In this document: positions 1 through 9,937 of the stretch, one piece after another
Numbering within the stretch: the stretch's first letter is position 1
How the letters are laid out: the number at the start of each line of letters is the position of its first letter
Assembly: GCF_946408925.1 (NCBI RefSeq)
Contig: NZ_CAMJUE010000001.1
Location: forward strand, 1-64,000
Source of the DNA: an uncultured Methanobrevibacter sp.
GTDB taxonomy: Archaea > Methanobacteriota > Methanobacteria > Methanobacteriales > Methanobacteriaceae
Reading direction: 5' to 3'
DNA length: 64,000 nt
Notes under the pieces: model-generated
Told to the model about the DNA's origin: nothing
Database searches by the model: none
Seen by the model: the letters and a program-made list of their open reading frames with translations, nothing else
Position numbers and translations under genes: made by a program

Positions 1-286
1 TTATTTATTTTCCATTTTTTGTATATGGTGTAGTGTGTTTAAATATTATTATATCATATTAATTGTGTAAGAGCGAAAAGTAGTAAATATTTTGCATAGT
101 ATACGGGCAAAATCCATTATAACTAGTTTTTAATGAATATCTTTTAGATTTATAGAATATAATATGTCTATTTCAAAAAATAGATTTAATTTAGTGTTTA
201 TAATGATTTTAATATATCTGAAATGTTTCAGAAAGTTAGTTCTGAATAGTTAAAACTGATGTTAATGTAAAGATTGACTATATTTT

Positions 287-1660
287 CCAATTGGTCTCTT
301 TCAAAAACTTGTGTGATTTGAATTTTCGCTAGTTTTTGAGTCACGAATTTTTTTCGTTCTATTTTTTCTTTATTTTTAATTTAAAAGCAGTAAAATTAAT
401 ATATTAAGTGGAGCTAATATATTAATATGTCCAGTATCAAAACAAAAGCTCCATATGAATGTATGGAGTTAAAAGAATATAAACTTTCCGATTTTATTCC
501 TGAGTTTTCTGAATTTCGTCAATCTGATGATCTTTCTCGATTTGGTTGTGAAAATATTGAGAATAATCTAATTAGGTTGGAAAAACGTGGTAAAATTCAT
601 TTTAAAAATAGTATTGCAGTTTGTCCAAGTTGTAAGTCTCATCATACTGTTAAAAATGGTACTTATGAGAGAAAACTTATTTTTTTAAGAATTGGTGAGC
701 AAATTTGTACTATTCAGAAATATAAGTGCAAAAAATGTGGTAAAGTCTTTTATACTGATTTATCCTCTCTTGTTTATTCTAATTCTAATATTACTTTGCC
801 TGTTATTGATTGTATTGAAAATTTATATCAAATTTATGGAGCAGGACTTCATAAAATCCGATTTGACTTAAAACAACAACATAACATTGAAATCTCACAT
901 CAAAGCATAGAAAACATTATATTGAACTCTAATTATCAATTTAACTATAAAAATTGGGAGTATTCTGGATATTACTTATTTGACAGTCTTTGGGTTAAAA
1001 TTAATGGAGAATGGAACTATATTTTAGCATTATTCGACGTTAAATTAAATACTCTCGTTTCAGCCAAATTGGTCGAATCAGAAGATTCTACGACCATTTA
1101 TCACTTTTTAAATAAATCACTGAGAAATCAGAAGAAAATTTCAATTGGGACTGATTTAAAACATGAATATCGTGAAGCCATAGATAAATTAAATGTAAAA
1201 CATCATTTCTGCAAATTCCACGTCAAACAAATGATAAACAGAAGATTTAAAGACTATTTTGACAAAAATAAATTAAATGACGAAGAACATGAGGAATTAA
1301 TCAATTTAAAACAAGATATTTTTAAGGCATTGGATGCAAAAGACTTGAATGAGGCAAATAAACTACGAGATGAATTAATTAGCAAAAATTATCCAAAAAA
1401 TAAGTTTACAGACAAATTAATTTGGAAATTCATCATTCCTTACTATAAAAAATTAACAACACACCTAGAAAACACGAATATTCCATCCACAAACAATAAA
1501 ATTGAAAATATCTTCCAAAAAGTATTTCCAAAACACATAAAAAGAACAATGAAAATAGAACAAGGACTTTTAACAAGATTCATGCTAAAACTAAATCATT
1601 GGAACATAAAAAATGAAAAAGAAAAAAATCACACAAGTTTTTGAAAGAGCCTCCAATTGG
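287..1660 (+). mobile_element. ISM1-like (ISNCY group) insertion sequence with target duplication
   Basis: Terminal inverted repeats: left ~296-318 CTCTTTCAAAAACTTGTGTGATT, matching the reverse complement of the right end ~1628-1650. Flanked by direct repeats CCAATTGG at 287-294 and 1653-1660. Encloses one transposase ORF. Confidence 0.9.
427..1644 (+). CDS. Transposase with N-terminal zinc ribbon and DDE-type core (ISM1-like)
   Basis: 405-aa ORF; CPSCKSHHTVKNG / CKKCGKVFYTD zinc-ribbon motifs; LFDSLWVKINGEWNYILALFDVK and IGTDLKHEYREAI transposase core; sits between TIRs, stop codon inside the right TIR. Confidence 0.88.
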   Translation: MSSIKTKAPYECMELKEYKLSDFIPEFSEFRQSDDLSRFGCENIENNLIRLEKRGKIHFKNSIAVCPSCKSHHTVKNGTYERKLIFLRIGEQICTIQKYKCKKCGKVFYTDLSSLVYSNSNITLPVIDCIENLYQIYGAGLHKIRFDLKQQHNIEISHQSIENIILNSNYQFNYKNWEYSGYYLFDSLWVKINGEWNYILALFDVKLNTLVSAKLVESEDSTTIYHFLNKSLRNQKKISIGTDLKHEYREAIDKLNVKHHFCKFHVKQMINRRFKDYFDKNKLNDEEHEELINLKQDIFKALDAKDLNEANKLRDELISKNYPKNKFTDKLIWKFIIPYYKKLTTHLENTNIPSTNNKIENIFQKVFPKHIKRTMKIEQGLLTRFMLKLNHWNIKNEKEKNHTSF

Positions 1661-1716
1661 ATAGGTGTAAATTATTTATAATAATAAGTTATAAACCTAA
1701 AAATGAAAAATAAATT

Positions 1717-2457
1717 TTGTTGATTTATATGATTATAGGAATCTTAACTGCAATAATAGTGGTTTTATGGATATTGCCAGCATATCTTAAAGCACCAAAA
1801 GAATATGGGCTTGATAAAAAATTTATAATTAAAACCATACTTATGGGGGTTGTAATAGGATTTATCGGCGCATTTATTCTTCAAATAATTTTAGGTAACA
1901 TATTTATCTATATATTTAAGATTCCTCAAGAAAGCTTTCTCTATGAATTTATAAAAGCATTCATCATATTTGGTTTAATAGAGGAAGTAATGAAATTTTC
2001 TGCAGGTTCCCTTTCTTTGAAAAAATCAAAATTCCAATCAAAATTTGATTATATGTTAATTTTTGCTTTAGCAGCATTTGGTTTTACTCTTGTCGAAACT
2101 TCAATAGCTGCATCTGCTGGAGGATTAGCGGGCATGTTAAGAGTATTTTTCCCATTCCATGTCATGTGGCAAATTTTCATGGGAGCACATTTATATGAAT
2201 ACAAAGTTGCTAAAATGAATAATGACTCAAAAACCATGAAAAAAGAATTGGCAATAGCTTTTGGAGTTCCAATATTAATGCATGGTTGTTGCGACTTTTC
2301 AACATCATTGATTCAAATGGCTGCCTCTTCAATCCAATCAGCAATGGGAACACTTGATATTATAACTTTGGTACTCCCATTAATCTATATGCTCATCCTA
2401 ATAATTTTCACAATTATAACAGAAATTAAGTTTTATAAATACTGCAAAAACTTATAA
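1717..2457 (+). CDS. PrsW-like (YhfC/PrsW superfamily) intramembrane metalloprotease
   Basis: Multi-TM protein with IEEVMKF, FTLVET, FPFHVMWQIFMGAHL and HGCCDF motifs. Annotated TTG start; ATG at 1729 is an alternative. Confidence 0.6.
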   Translation: MLIYMIIGILTAIIVVLWILPAYLKAPKEYGLDKKFIIKTILMGVVIGFIGAFILQIILGNIFIYIFKIPQESFLYEFIKAFIIFGLIEEVMKFSAGSLSLKKSKFQSKFDYMLIFALAAFGFTLVETSIAASAGGLAGMLRVFFPFHVMWQIFMGAHLYEYKVAKMNNDSKTMKKELAIAFGVPILMHGCCDFSTSLIQMAASSIQSAMGTLDIITLVLPLIYMLILIIFTIITEIKFYKYCKNL

Positions 2458-2785
2458 ATTCTGTTAATTTATTATATTTTCAGAAAGTTAGATAAATTAT
2501 TAATCCTATTTTAAACATGTCTTAATCATGATTATTCCAGTTTATAAGAGTATTTTGAATCCTCGAATAGCTGTCTTATATGTAATGCCACAAATCTTTT
2601 TGTGAATATCAATACGGCAGGGGAAATAAAAAAAGGATAAATTACCAGTAGTATATTCAAAAAGAATGAATTAGATTTAAAAGGAAAAATACACTGAGCA
2701 ACTGAAAATTGGGCAAAGAACACACATATTAAAACCAATATGAAGTTTTTAATTCTTATATTTTTAAATATGGTATATATTCCTT

Positions 2786-4552
2786 TATAGTGTTTTAGAA
2801 AATTAATTTTTTTTCACCCTAATTATTTTGACATATTTTTAAATAACTATTTCTAATTTTACATCTGAGTTGTAACGAGGATGTAATTTTTTAATTGTAG
2901 GTTTTATATAATTATTTAAAACGTTATTCCATATTGTTTTTGATTTTACTGCTTTATAATATGATTTTTCAACTATGCTTTTTAATAATTCTAGTTTTTC
3001 ATCTTTATCCATTTCTGCGAAATTTTTGATATAGTTAATTTTATATTTCATATTATCTCTTTTAATTTTATACCATACTTTTTCTATTGGTTGTAATTGA
3101 GGTGAATAAGGTGGTAAATAACATAATTCAATATTTAATTCTTTTGCAAGTTCTTTTACGACATCTGCCTTATGTGAAGAGAAATTATCTATTAAAAGAA
3201 ATATGAGCTCTTCAGGATTTTGTTTTCTGATGTCTTTTAAAAGATCCATTATTGTTTCTTTTTTTGAATTTTCCATAAATGTAATGTAATCTTTTCCTTC
3301 AGGAGTTAGAGAGTAAAATCCTGCTGCTTTGCAAGGATATCTATTAGTATCCATTGCCATTTGAGGTTTGGTTAATGAAATTACTTTAATATAATTTCCA
3401 ACAAATTGAAATGCTGATTCATCAAAACTGTAAATTAATACTTTTTTATTTGAGTTTAAATCAATTATATTGCCTGTTTTGTCATCATATTTTAGACAAT
3501 ATTTTCTAAATTTTTGAAACAAATTTAATTTAAAAGTAGATTTGTAGTAAGGGCTTCTTCGATAATCTTTCATATATGGTTTTGCATACTTTATTTTAAG
3601 AGTATTTTTTAGAAATGAAACAATATAACAATGATGATATTCTATTTCGAACAGTTATTTGATTTCAGCTAATATTTCCCAAGGAAGCCAATCATCCTTT
3701 TCACTTAGTTTTTTTTAAGAGTTTGTAGTTGTTTTTCATTTAATTTTGATTTCCTTCCTTGACCTTTTTTCCTCAATAATCCTTCATAACCTTTATTTTT
3801 CCATGCATTATACCAATTATTGCCTGTTACAGAAGTAACATTTAAGAATTCAGATGATTCTTTGTTGGAAAATCCTATTTCTCTAAATAATAAATAAATC
3901 AATTTTTGATAAACAAATATTGATTTTTCTTTTTTAATTAATGATATTAGCTTATTTATTTCACTTTTTGTTTCATCAGAGATGTCTTCATAGTTTTCAA
4001 TCATGTTTTTAGAGCTTTTTTTATTTTCACGTTTGATTTCAAAATAATTGGAAATGGGAACATTTAATCTGATTAATAAGCTTCTAACACTTTGGTATTC
4101 ATATTCAACATCGTATTCATCTTTAATTAATTTTTTAACATCATCAACTAACCAACTATCTTTTTTAGAAAGTTTGCTTTTTAAGTCTGATAATTGTTGT
4201 TCTGATAATTTTGAGGTACGTCCACCCCCATAATGAGGAATTAAAGCATTATACCCTCCTTCGTTCCAAAGATCATCCAAATAATATCTGCTTGATTCTG
4301 GAAATCCTGCTAAATTGCAGGATTCAATTTTTGAAAATCCCATCTTATTAAATTTAAAATATAACAATTTTTTAAAAACATTTACGTCCTTTTCAGAATT
4401 TAACAAAATATTTATTTCATTTAATGTTAAATCTGTTCGAGATTTTAGATTCTCCAAACTCATGATTATTATTTATGATAAAAAATAGTATATATACTTT
4501 TTTAGAAAAAGTTTTTTTAAAATAAAATAAATTAATTTCCTAAAACACTATA
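2786..4552 (-). mobile_element. IS630-family insertion sequence (degenerate), TA target
   Basis: Inverted repeats TATAGTGTTTTAGAAAATTAATT (2786-2808) vs reverse complement of 4530-4552 TATAGTGTTTTAGGAAATTAATT (22/23 identical), both bounded by TA; contains split transposase. Confidence 0.85.
2839..4463 (-). pseudogene. IS630-family transposase, split: N-terminal double HTH (3705..4463) and C-terminal DDE domain (2839..3573)
   Basis: N-terminal ORF with two winged-helix/HTH repeats ends at A8 run + C (stop 3705-3707). A -1 shift continues LKKKLSEKDDWLPWEILAEIK, then an in-frame TAA (3655-3657), then reads into MKDYRRSPYYK...SFDESAF...LIDNFSSHKA...LPPYSPQLQPIEKVWYKIK. Confidence 0.85.
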
Positions 4553-4731
4553 ATTGAAATATGTGATATTGTCCATATCTATGATAATACAAATGTTCCA
4601 TTTAGAATTTTCAAAAAAAGAAAAGATGTTTATTTCCATTGGGAAAATAAGTATTGGAGTTTTCAAGACATTGAAAAACTAACTGGAATTGGTGAATACG
4701 CAAATTAAAGAATTTTTTAACTAATAATCAG

Positions 4732-5355
4732 ATGCGCAATAGGTTAAACATGACTCCTAAAGTACATATAGTATATTGTCATCCTAGTGAAAAATCTATC
4801 ACAAATACTATTAAACAGGGATATATTGAAGGATTAGAAGAAGAAAACATTCAATACACCATCACAGATTTATATAAATCTAATTTTAATTCAGATATTT
4901 CCGAAGAGGAATATTTAAGAGAAAATAATAATATTCCATATCCTTTGGCTGAAGAAGTGATTCTTGAGCAGGAAAAAATTAATAATGCTGATATATTGAC
5001 ATTTATTTTCCCCTTATTCTGGATGGATGTGCCCTCAAAATTAGTGGGTTATTTTGCAAGAGTATTTACAAAAGGATTTAAATATGATTATGATGACGGT
5101 AAATTGGCATCAATGAGGACTATTGTCAAAACAAACTTCCTGATTAGTGCCGGCAGTAATTACGATGATTTAGAAAAAGACGGGAAAGTAAAGGCATTGG
5201 AAACAATATTTATAAAAGACAGATTGGCTGGAAAAACTAAGGATGCCAGAATGTATTTTTTTGAAAAAACAACATATCTGAAGGAAAAAGAATTAAATAA
5301 CAGGAAAAACTATTTTAATTTAGCAAAAAATATTGCTAAAGAGACTATTGATTAA
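4732..5355 (+). CDS. NAD(P)H dehydrogenase (quinone)/flavodoxin-2-fold family protein
   Basis: HIVYCHPSEKSITNTIKQGY, ADILTFIFPLFWMDVPSKLVGYFARVFTKGFKYDY motifs. ATG at 4750 is an alternative start. Confidence 0.8.
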   Translation: MRNRLNMTPKVHIVYCHPSEKSITNTIKQGYIEGLEEENIQYTITDLYKSNFNSDISEEEYLRENNNIPYPLAEEVILEQEKINNADILTFIFPLFWMDVPSKLVGYFARVFTKGFKYDYDDGKLASMRTIVKTNFLISAGSNYDDLEKDGKVKALETIFIKDRLAGKTKDARMYFFEKTTYLKEKELNNRKNYFNLAKNIAKETID

Positions 5356-5504
5356 ACTAACTAAATATTTTCAATTTTATAATATGCAATAATACTTTTA
5401 ATGATTTATGAGGTTTATACTCGTTTTTACTTATTTTTAACTTTAAATCGATTGTATAATAGTTTAATCATTTTTTATTCATTTTTATACTTTTTGGAAT
5501 AGTT

Positions 5505-6647
5505 TCAATTAATGTTAATTAACACATATTCACATTTTCCTTCATTCCTAATTCCCCATCCCCATCCTGTAATGCCGGAAGACACTATTTGTTTCATATC
5601 TCCAATGGTGTATTCACCATATGAATGTATCCCTTCATATTCTATTATTTCTTTAAATGGGAATACCTGTCCTGCATGGGTATGGCCTGAAACCTGCAAA
5701 TCAACACCTGATTTTGAATTTTTCACTTCATCTAAAGGTTGGTGGTCTGCAACTATCACATATTTTGACAAATCGCTTTCATTCAATATTTCGCTAACAT
5801 TTGCTCTTTGTGCATTTCCATCACATTCGGCATCACTTCTTCCAACCAGAACAATATCTCCATTGATGGTTGCTTTTTCATCGTTCAGTATTGTTATACC
5901 GTTTTCCTTGATTGTTTGATTTAATTCAATGTCTGCAAATGTTCTGTTTCCATTTTCATAATCTGTTTGTGAAGGTTGTGTGTCGTGATTTCCAAATATG
6001 TAATATATGCCGTATGTTGAGTTGATCTTGCTTAACTCTTCAAACACCTCCTTCATTTCCGAATTGCTTGTTCTTTCATCAACAATATCTCCACCTAAAA
6101 TAACAATATCGGGTTTTATATCATTGATTCTTGAAATCGAGTCTTTAAGCAATTGCGGATTTTGGATGGTTCCGTAGTGTGTGTCACTGATGAATATTAC
6201 TTTGTATGAATCATTGCCTATTTTTTGTGTTGTCATATTGTATTCAGTTTGATCAATATGGTTCATGCCATACACTCCGGATATGATTATAATCATGAAA
6301 AGGATTAATGCCAGTCCGCCTTTTTTGTGAAGTTTTGGCATAAAGTTTAAATATTTGTCTTTAAGAGGGTATTTCACGATTAATCTAATGATGTCTGCAA
6401 ATAACGAGCATAAAAAGATGTATAATGTGTATACTGCAGCATTTGACCATACATTCAAACAGCATATGAATGCAAATATTGAAATCGGGGCACTGATTAT
6501 CATTACTTTGTTTTTAGATAATTTGGAGTCATTAAGAGTATATCTTACTCTAAAAAATGCATATATTCCAATGACGATTCCTATAATTATTCCTGTTAAC
6601 AGATACTCTGGGTAGTAGCCCAATGTGAAAAAATGGATTGGATTCAT
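5505..6647 (-). CDS. Membrane-anchored metallophosphoesterase (calcineurin-like)
   Basis: N-terminal TM helices then SDTHYG, GGDIVDE, FGNHD, GHTHAGQ motifs. Confidence 0.9.
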   Translation of the reverse strand: MNPIHFFTLGYYPEYLLTGIIIGIVIGIYAFFRVRYTLNDSKLSKNKVMIISAPISIFAFICCLNVWSNAAVYTLYIFLCSLFADIIRLIVKYPLKDKYLNFMPKLHKKGGLALILFMIIIISGVYGMNHIDQTEYNMTTQKIGNDSYKVIFISDTHYGTIQNPQLLKDSISRINDIKPDIVILGGDIVDERTSNSEMKEVFEELSKINSTYGIYYIFGNHDTQPSQTDYENGNRTFADIELNQTIKENGITILNDEKATINGDIVLVGRSDAECDGNAQRANVSEILNESDLSKYVIVADHQPLDEVKNSKSGVDLQVSGHTHAGQVFPFKEIIEYEGIHSYGEYTIGDMKQIVSSGITGWGWGIRNEGKCEYVLININ

Positions 6648-6876
6648 ATTATAAATTTTATATTTGACTTATCATGTTAAAAAAATATTCTATTTTTCCA
6701 GTTTTGCGGAGGCATATATTAATTTTTAGTTTTAAAAGTCCAATTCGATAGATGATTTTTCGGAAAATAGTTGTGGGAAAATCCACTTTCATTAACTGCT
6801 TGGGTGTTTTTGTTCATAGGAACATTATAGTTTAATTTATAAAGTAATTTGATTAAAATATGTAATAGGAGAGATT

Positions 6877-8148
6877 ATGGAAAATATTTTTAACTTCGAA
6901 GGAATTGAAATTGACCAGGACTTGTTGGAGAGAACCAATCCCATATTCAACACTGCAAGGATGACTCTTTTTCAATTGGCTGAAACGGGTCATGATGATG
7001 CAGGGAATTTGGTCGAGTGGCTGAATCTCACCCGAAAAGATACACAGGATAGCAAGACAGTTAAGGCCGATGAGGATGACCTTTTCGTTAACAGCATCGT
7101 TATGGATGTGAGATATTCTACCAATGGAAAACTCGCCGAGGAGTCTGGTTTTACGGTGGCTGACTTGCCATGTGGCTTCACGCCCCGTGCCCTTGAATTT
7201 GCAAAAAACGGCAGGAAATATGTTGGGATGGATCTTCCTGCAACAATCAATGAGGTTGAGCCGGCCATAATGTCACTGATTGATGAAGACCAGAAAAAGT
7301 TTGTCAGTTTTGAGGGTGTGGATGTGACTAACTATCAATCGCTTAAGGCAGCATTTGATAAAATCGACGGGGAGGTATGCATAACCACAGAAGGCCTAAT
7401 GATGTATCTTACAGATTCTGAAATGGATGCAATGTGCGAGAATATTAGAAGGATTCTTGCAGAGCATGGTGGATACTGGATTACCCTTGACCCTGAGATA
7501 TCTTTCCTTTATGTTTTGATAGTGAAGGCTTTCTATGGGGACAGGACAAGAGAAATCATGTGGAGGTCCAAGTTTAGGATAGATGACAAATCAGATGTAA
7601 AGTCCGTAGAGAATTCAATAACAATTAGCCTTCGAGGGGATGTTCAGGAGAATATGAGAAATGCACTTGATTATATTGTATCTAAGGGTTTTAAACTGGA
7701 GAGGATTCCATATGCAGATCATGTGCCTGAGTTTAGAAGTCTGGAGAATGTTGACCCTAAGATTGCAGCTCACATTAAGGAAGGCTTTAAAAATGTATGC
7801 ATATGGAAGATTACAGTTGATGAATCGGTTAAGTTTGATGTTTCGGATGCAAAGATGGGGTCTTTTAATGCGGATGCATCAATTGAGGATGGCAGGCTTA
7901 ATCTGGTCTTGTCCGGAACTTTAGATACATTAAGTGCACCTAAACTTCTTGCTAATTATGAAAAAATCAAGGAGGATACTGCTGTAAACAGTGTCCTTAT
8001 TGACTGTTCCAACTTGGAATATGTGTCATCTGCAGGCCGTCGTGTTCTTCTTATTATGCAAAATGACTGCGAAGGCGGTGTCATCATGAAGTCATGCAAT
8101 GATGCAGTTGTTTGGGATTTGTCAAGTACTGATATACTAATTAAATAA
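6877..8148 (+). CDS. LCM/PPM-family SAM-dependent methyltransferase fused to C-terminal STAS domain
   Basis: ADLPCGFTPRALEFAKNGRKYVGMDLPATI (COG3315-type), TEGLMMYL; C-terminal LNLVLSGTLDTLSAPKLL...VLIDCSNLEYVSSAGRRVLLIM typical of STAS/anti-sigma antagonist domains. RBS AGGAGAG upstream. Confidence 0.85.
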   Translation: MENIFNFEGIEIDQDLLERTNPIFNTARMTLFQLAETGHDDAGNLVEWLNLTRKDTQDSKTVKADEDDLFVNSIVMDVRYSTNGKLAEESGFTVADLPCGFTPRALEFAKNGRKYVGMDLPATINEVEPAIMSLIDEDQKKFVSFEGVDVTNYQSLKAAFDKIDGEVCITTEGLMMYLTDSEMDAMCENIRRILAEHGGYWITLDPEISFLYVLIVKAFYGDRTREIMWRSKFRIDDKSDVKSVENSITISLRGDVQENMRNALDYIVSKGFKLERIPYADHVPEFRSLENVDPKIAAHIKEGFKNVCIWKITVDESVKFDVSDAKMGSFNADASIEDGRLNLVLSGTLDTLSAPKLLANYEKIKEDTAVNSVLIDCSNLEYVSSAGRRVLLIMQNDCEGGVIMKSCNDAVVWDLSSTDILIK

Positions 8149-8273
8149 CTCATATGATGAATTGTATTAAATATATTACATTATTCTGAATAACTATATT
8201 ATTTATAATATTAAACTTATACTTTATTCATAGTATTGATATTTTCTATGAAAAATTTTAAATAGGTAATAAT

Positions 8274-9096
8274 ATGAGTCTTTTTCAAAAAAACGATGAT
8301 GTTGAAAATGATTATACAACCTTTCCAATGTCATTTAAAAACTATAAGTGGTTCAAGCCAATATTGGTATTTGTTATTGCGTTCATTGCTTTCATAATAC
8401 TTCAGAGCCTTCCGAATATTCTCCTGATTGCACATGTTGATATTGATTTTGTCACATGGGAAGCATCATATCCTCATATATGATCATAATTTACATTCCA
8501 AGCATATATACAGGTGCAAAAATTGTTCGTGACAGGCCATTTTCTTCATACCTCTCTTCCAGAGGGGGATGGAGTTGGGAAATCTTCATCAAGTCATTTG
8601 TCATTTCCCTATTTGTGGTTTTGATATTCACTGCTTATGATTTTGCTTTTACAGGTTCAAGATTTAACAGCAGTCTGCCGATTTACATTATAATTTTGAC
8701 TATACTGATAGCGCCGTTTCAATGCTTTGCTGAAGAATTGCTTTTCCGTGGTTTTTTAATGCAGACGGTCGGCTCATGGATATGTGTTCCGATTGTAGCA
8801 ATTGTCATTCAGGCTATAATCTTTGCATATCTTCACTCATACAACCTGATTGCACTTCTAAGCATTGTCTGCACAGGTACAATTTTTGGATTGATTGCAT
8901 GGTACAGTAAAGGCCTGGAGATTTCAACTGCAATGCATTCAGCAAACAATATCTTATCAGCATTAACCATATCTCTTTCAACAACAATTACATATGGGAT
9001 TCAGCGGAAATGATTATCCAGATGCTTGTCATTGTTGCATTGATACTGGTTCTGGCTAAAAAGTTCAATTTCTTTAAATTCAAAAGTGATGCTTGA
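8274..9096 (+). pseudogene. CPBP-family intramembrane metalloprotease, disrupted by two frame changes
   Basis: ORF 8274..8483 (frame 0) passes to 8456..9013 (IYIPSIYTGAKIVRDRPFSSYLSSRGGW, AEELLFRGFLMQ, AYLHSYN, STAMHSANN), then to a third frame NNNYIWDSAEMIIQMLVIVALILVLAKKFNFFKFKSDA* ending 9096. Confidence 0.75.
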
Positions 9097-9288
9097 TTGA
9101 TGTAACTGTAATAAGGCAGATTTTCATTATGGGAATTAGCAATCAGTAGATGCAATGCGTTAAATCAATGACTAATTTATCATTTTATAATTTTGAAAAA
9201 TATGAAAATATAAGAAAGATCATTATATTTTAATGTTCATATAATACATTGATAATAATGTGTTATTGTTAAAAAATCAGATGATATT

Positions 9289-9687
9289 GTGAAAATGAAA
9301 AATATATTGGCGATATGTGTAGTATTTATTACACTTTGTACAATAGGTATGGTTTGTGCAGCCGAAATTAACAATCCTGAAGGATTCACTCCTAATCAAA
9401 GTTTAACTGTAAACAACGAAACTGGAGATTTTAATGGAGTAAAAAGTGAATTTACAAGGGTAGTATTGGAAAACGGTACTGACAACATTACTATAACTGA
9501 TATGGTACCATCAAAATCAATTGATTTAGCTCCTAGTGGAAATGCTGTAATGAAAAATATCTCATCCAAACAGGGTATCTATCAAGAAAAAGACGGAAGA
9601 TGCATATTTCAATACCTAGCAGACGGTACAATAGTGGAAATAAATGCTCCAAATGAAAAATTAATCGAGGAGGTAATTGGTAAATAA
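9289..9687 (+). CDS. Secreted hypothetical protein
   Basis: Signal peptide-like N-terminus MKNILAICVVFITLCTIGMVCAAE; several NxT/NxS sites. Confidence 0.65.
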   Translation: MKMKNILAICVVFITLCTIGMVCAAEINNPEGFTPNQSLTVNNETGDFNGVKSEFTRVVLENGTDNITITDMVPSKSIDLAPSGNAVMKNISSKQGIYQEKDGRCIFQYLADGTIVEINAPNEKLIEEVIGK

Positions 9688-9711
9688 TCCAATTACCTTT
9701 TTTCTTTTTTT
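9672..9711 (+). terminator. Intrinsic-like terminator
   Basis: GGTAATTGG (9672-9680) / CCAATTACC (9689-9697) stem followed by T-rich run; overlaps the stop codon of the upstream ORF. Confidence 0.6.
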
Positions 9712-9937
9712 GCATCGGATATCTGAACCATATATTTTCCGAAAAAATTATTCAAAACAGGATTTATCTATTGAAAGCTAAATTTTTTAAGGCATATCCT
9801 TTGAAGGTCATATATTTTGGAGTTTTCAAGACTGGAAATTTAACCGGAATCAATGAATACGTTAACTGAAAATATTTTTTTAATTAATCTGGCACTTTCA
9901 GTAACCTTTTTATTAAATATACAATATATTTAAAATT

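Larger units (their letters stand above)
2698..4708 (+). pseudogene. Remnant of P-loop kinase/zeta-toxin-like gene (3' part) interrupted by the IS630 element
   Basis: Joining the flanks at the TA (…2787 | 4553…) gives an uninterrupted frame ...MVYIPLIEICDIVHIYDNTNVPFRIFKKRKDVYFHWENKYWSFQDIEKLTGIGEYAN*. The YIPL..CDxxxIYDN pattern resembles C-termini of COG4185-type kinases. No 5' part found. Confidence 0.4.

Noticed and set aside
217-232. Short hairpin TCTGAAATGTTTCAGA and shared 14-mer TTTCAGAAAGTTAG with ~2477-2490
   Set aside because: Too short and AT-rich to distinguish from chance; no IS-end relationship could be established.
2532-2738. 68-aa minus-strand hydrophobic ORF
   Set aside because: No clear RBS or homology; lies in the region of the putative kinase remnant on the opposite strand; cannot be supported as a gene.
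3708-3714. Simple claim that the IS630 element is functional through programmed frameshifting
   Set aside because: A second lesion (in-frame TAA at 3655-3657) separates the slippery site from the DDE domain, so this copy is unlikely to make full-length transposase.
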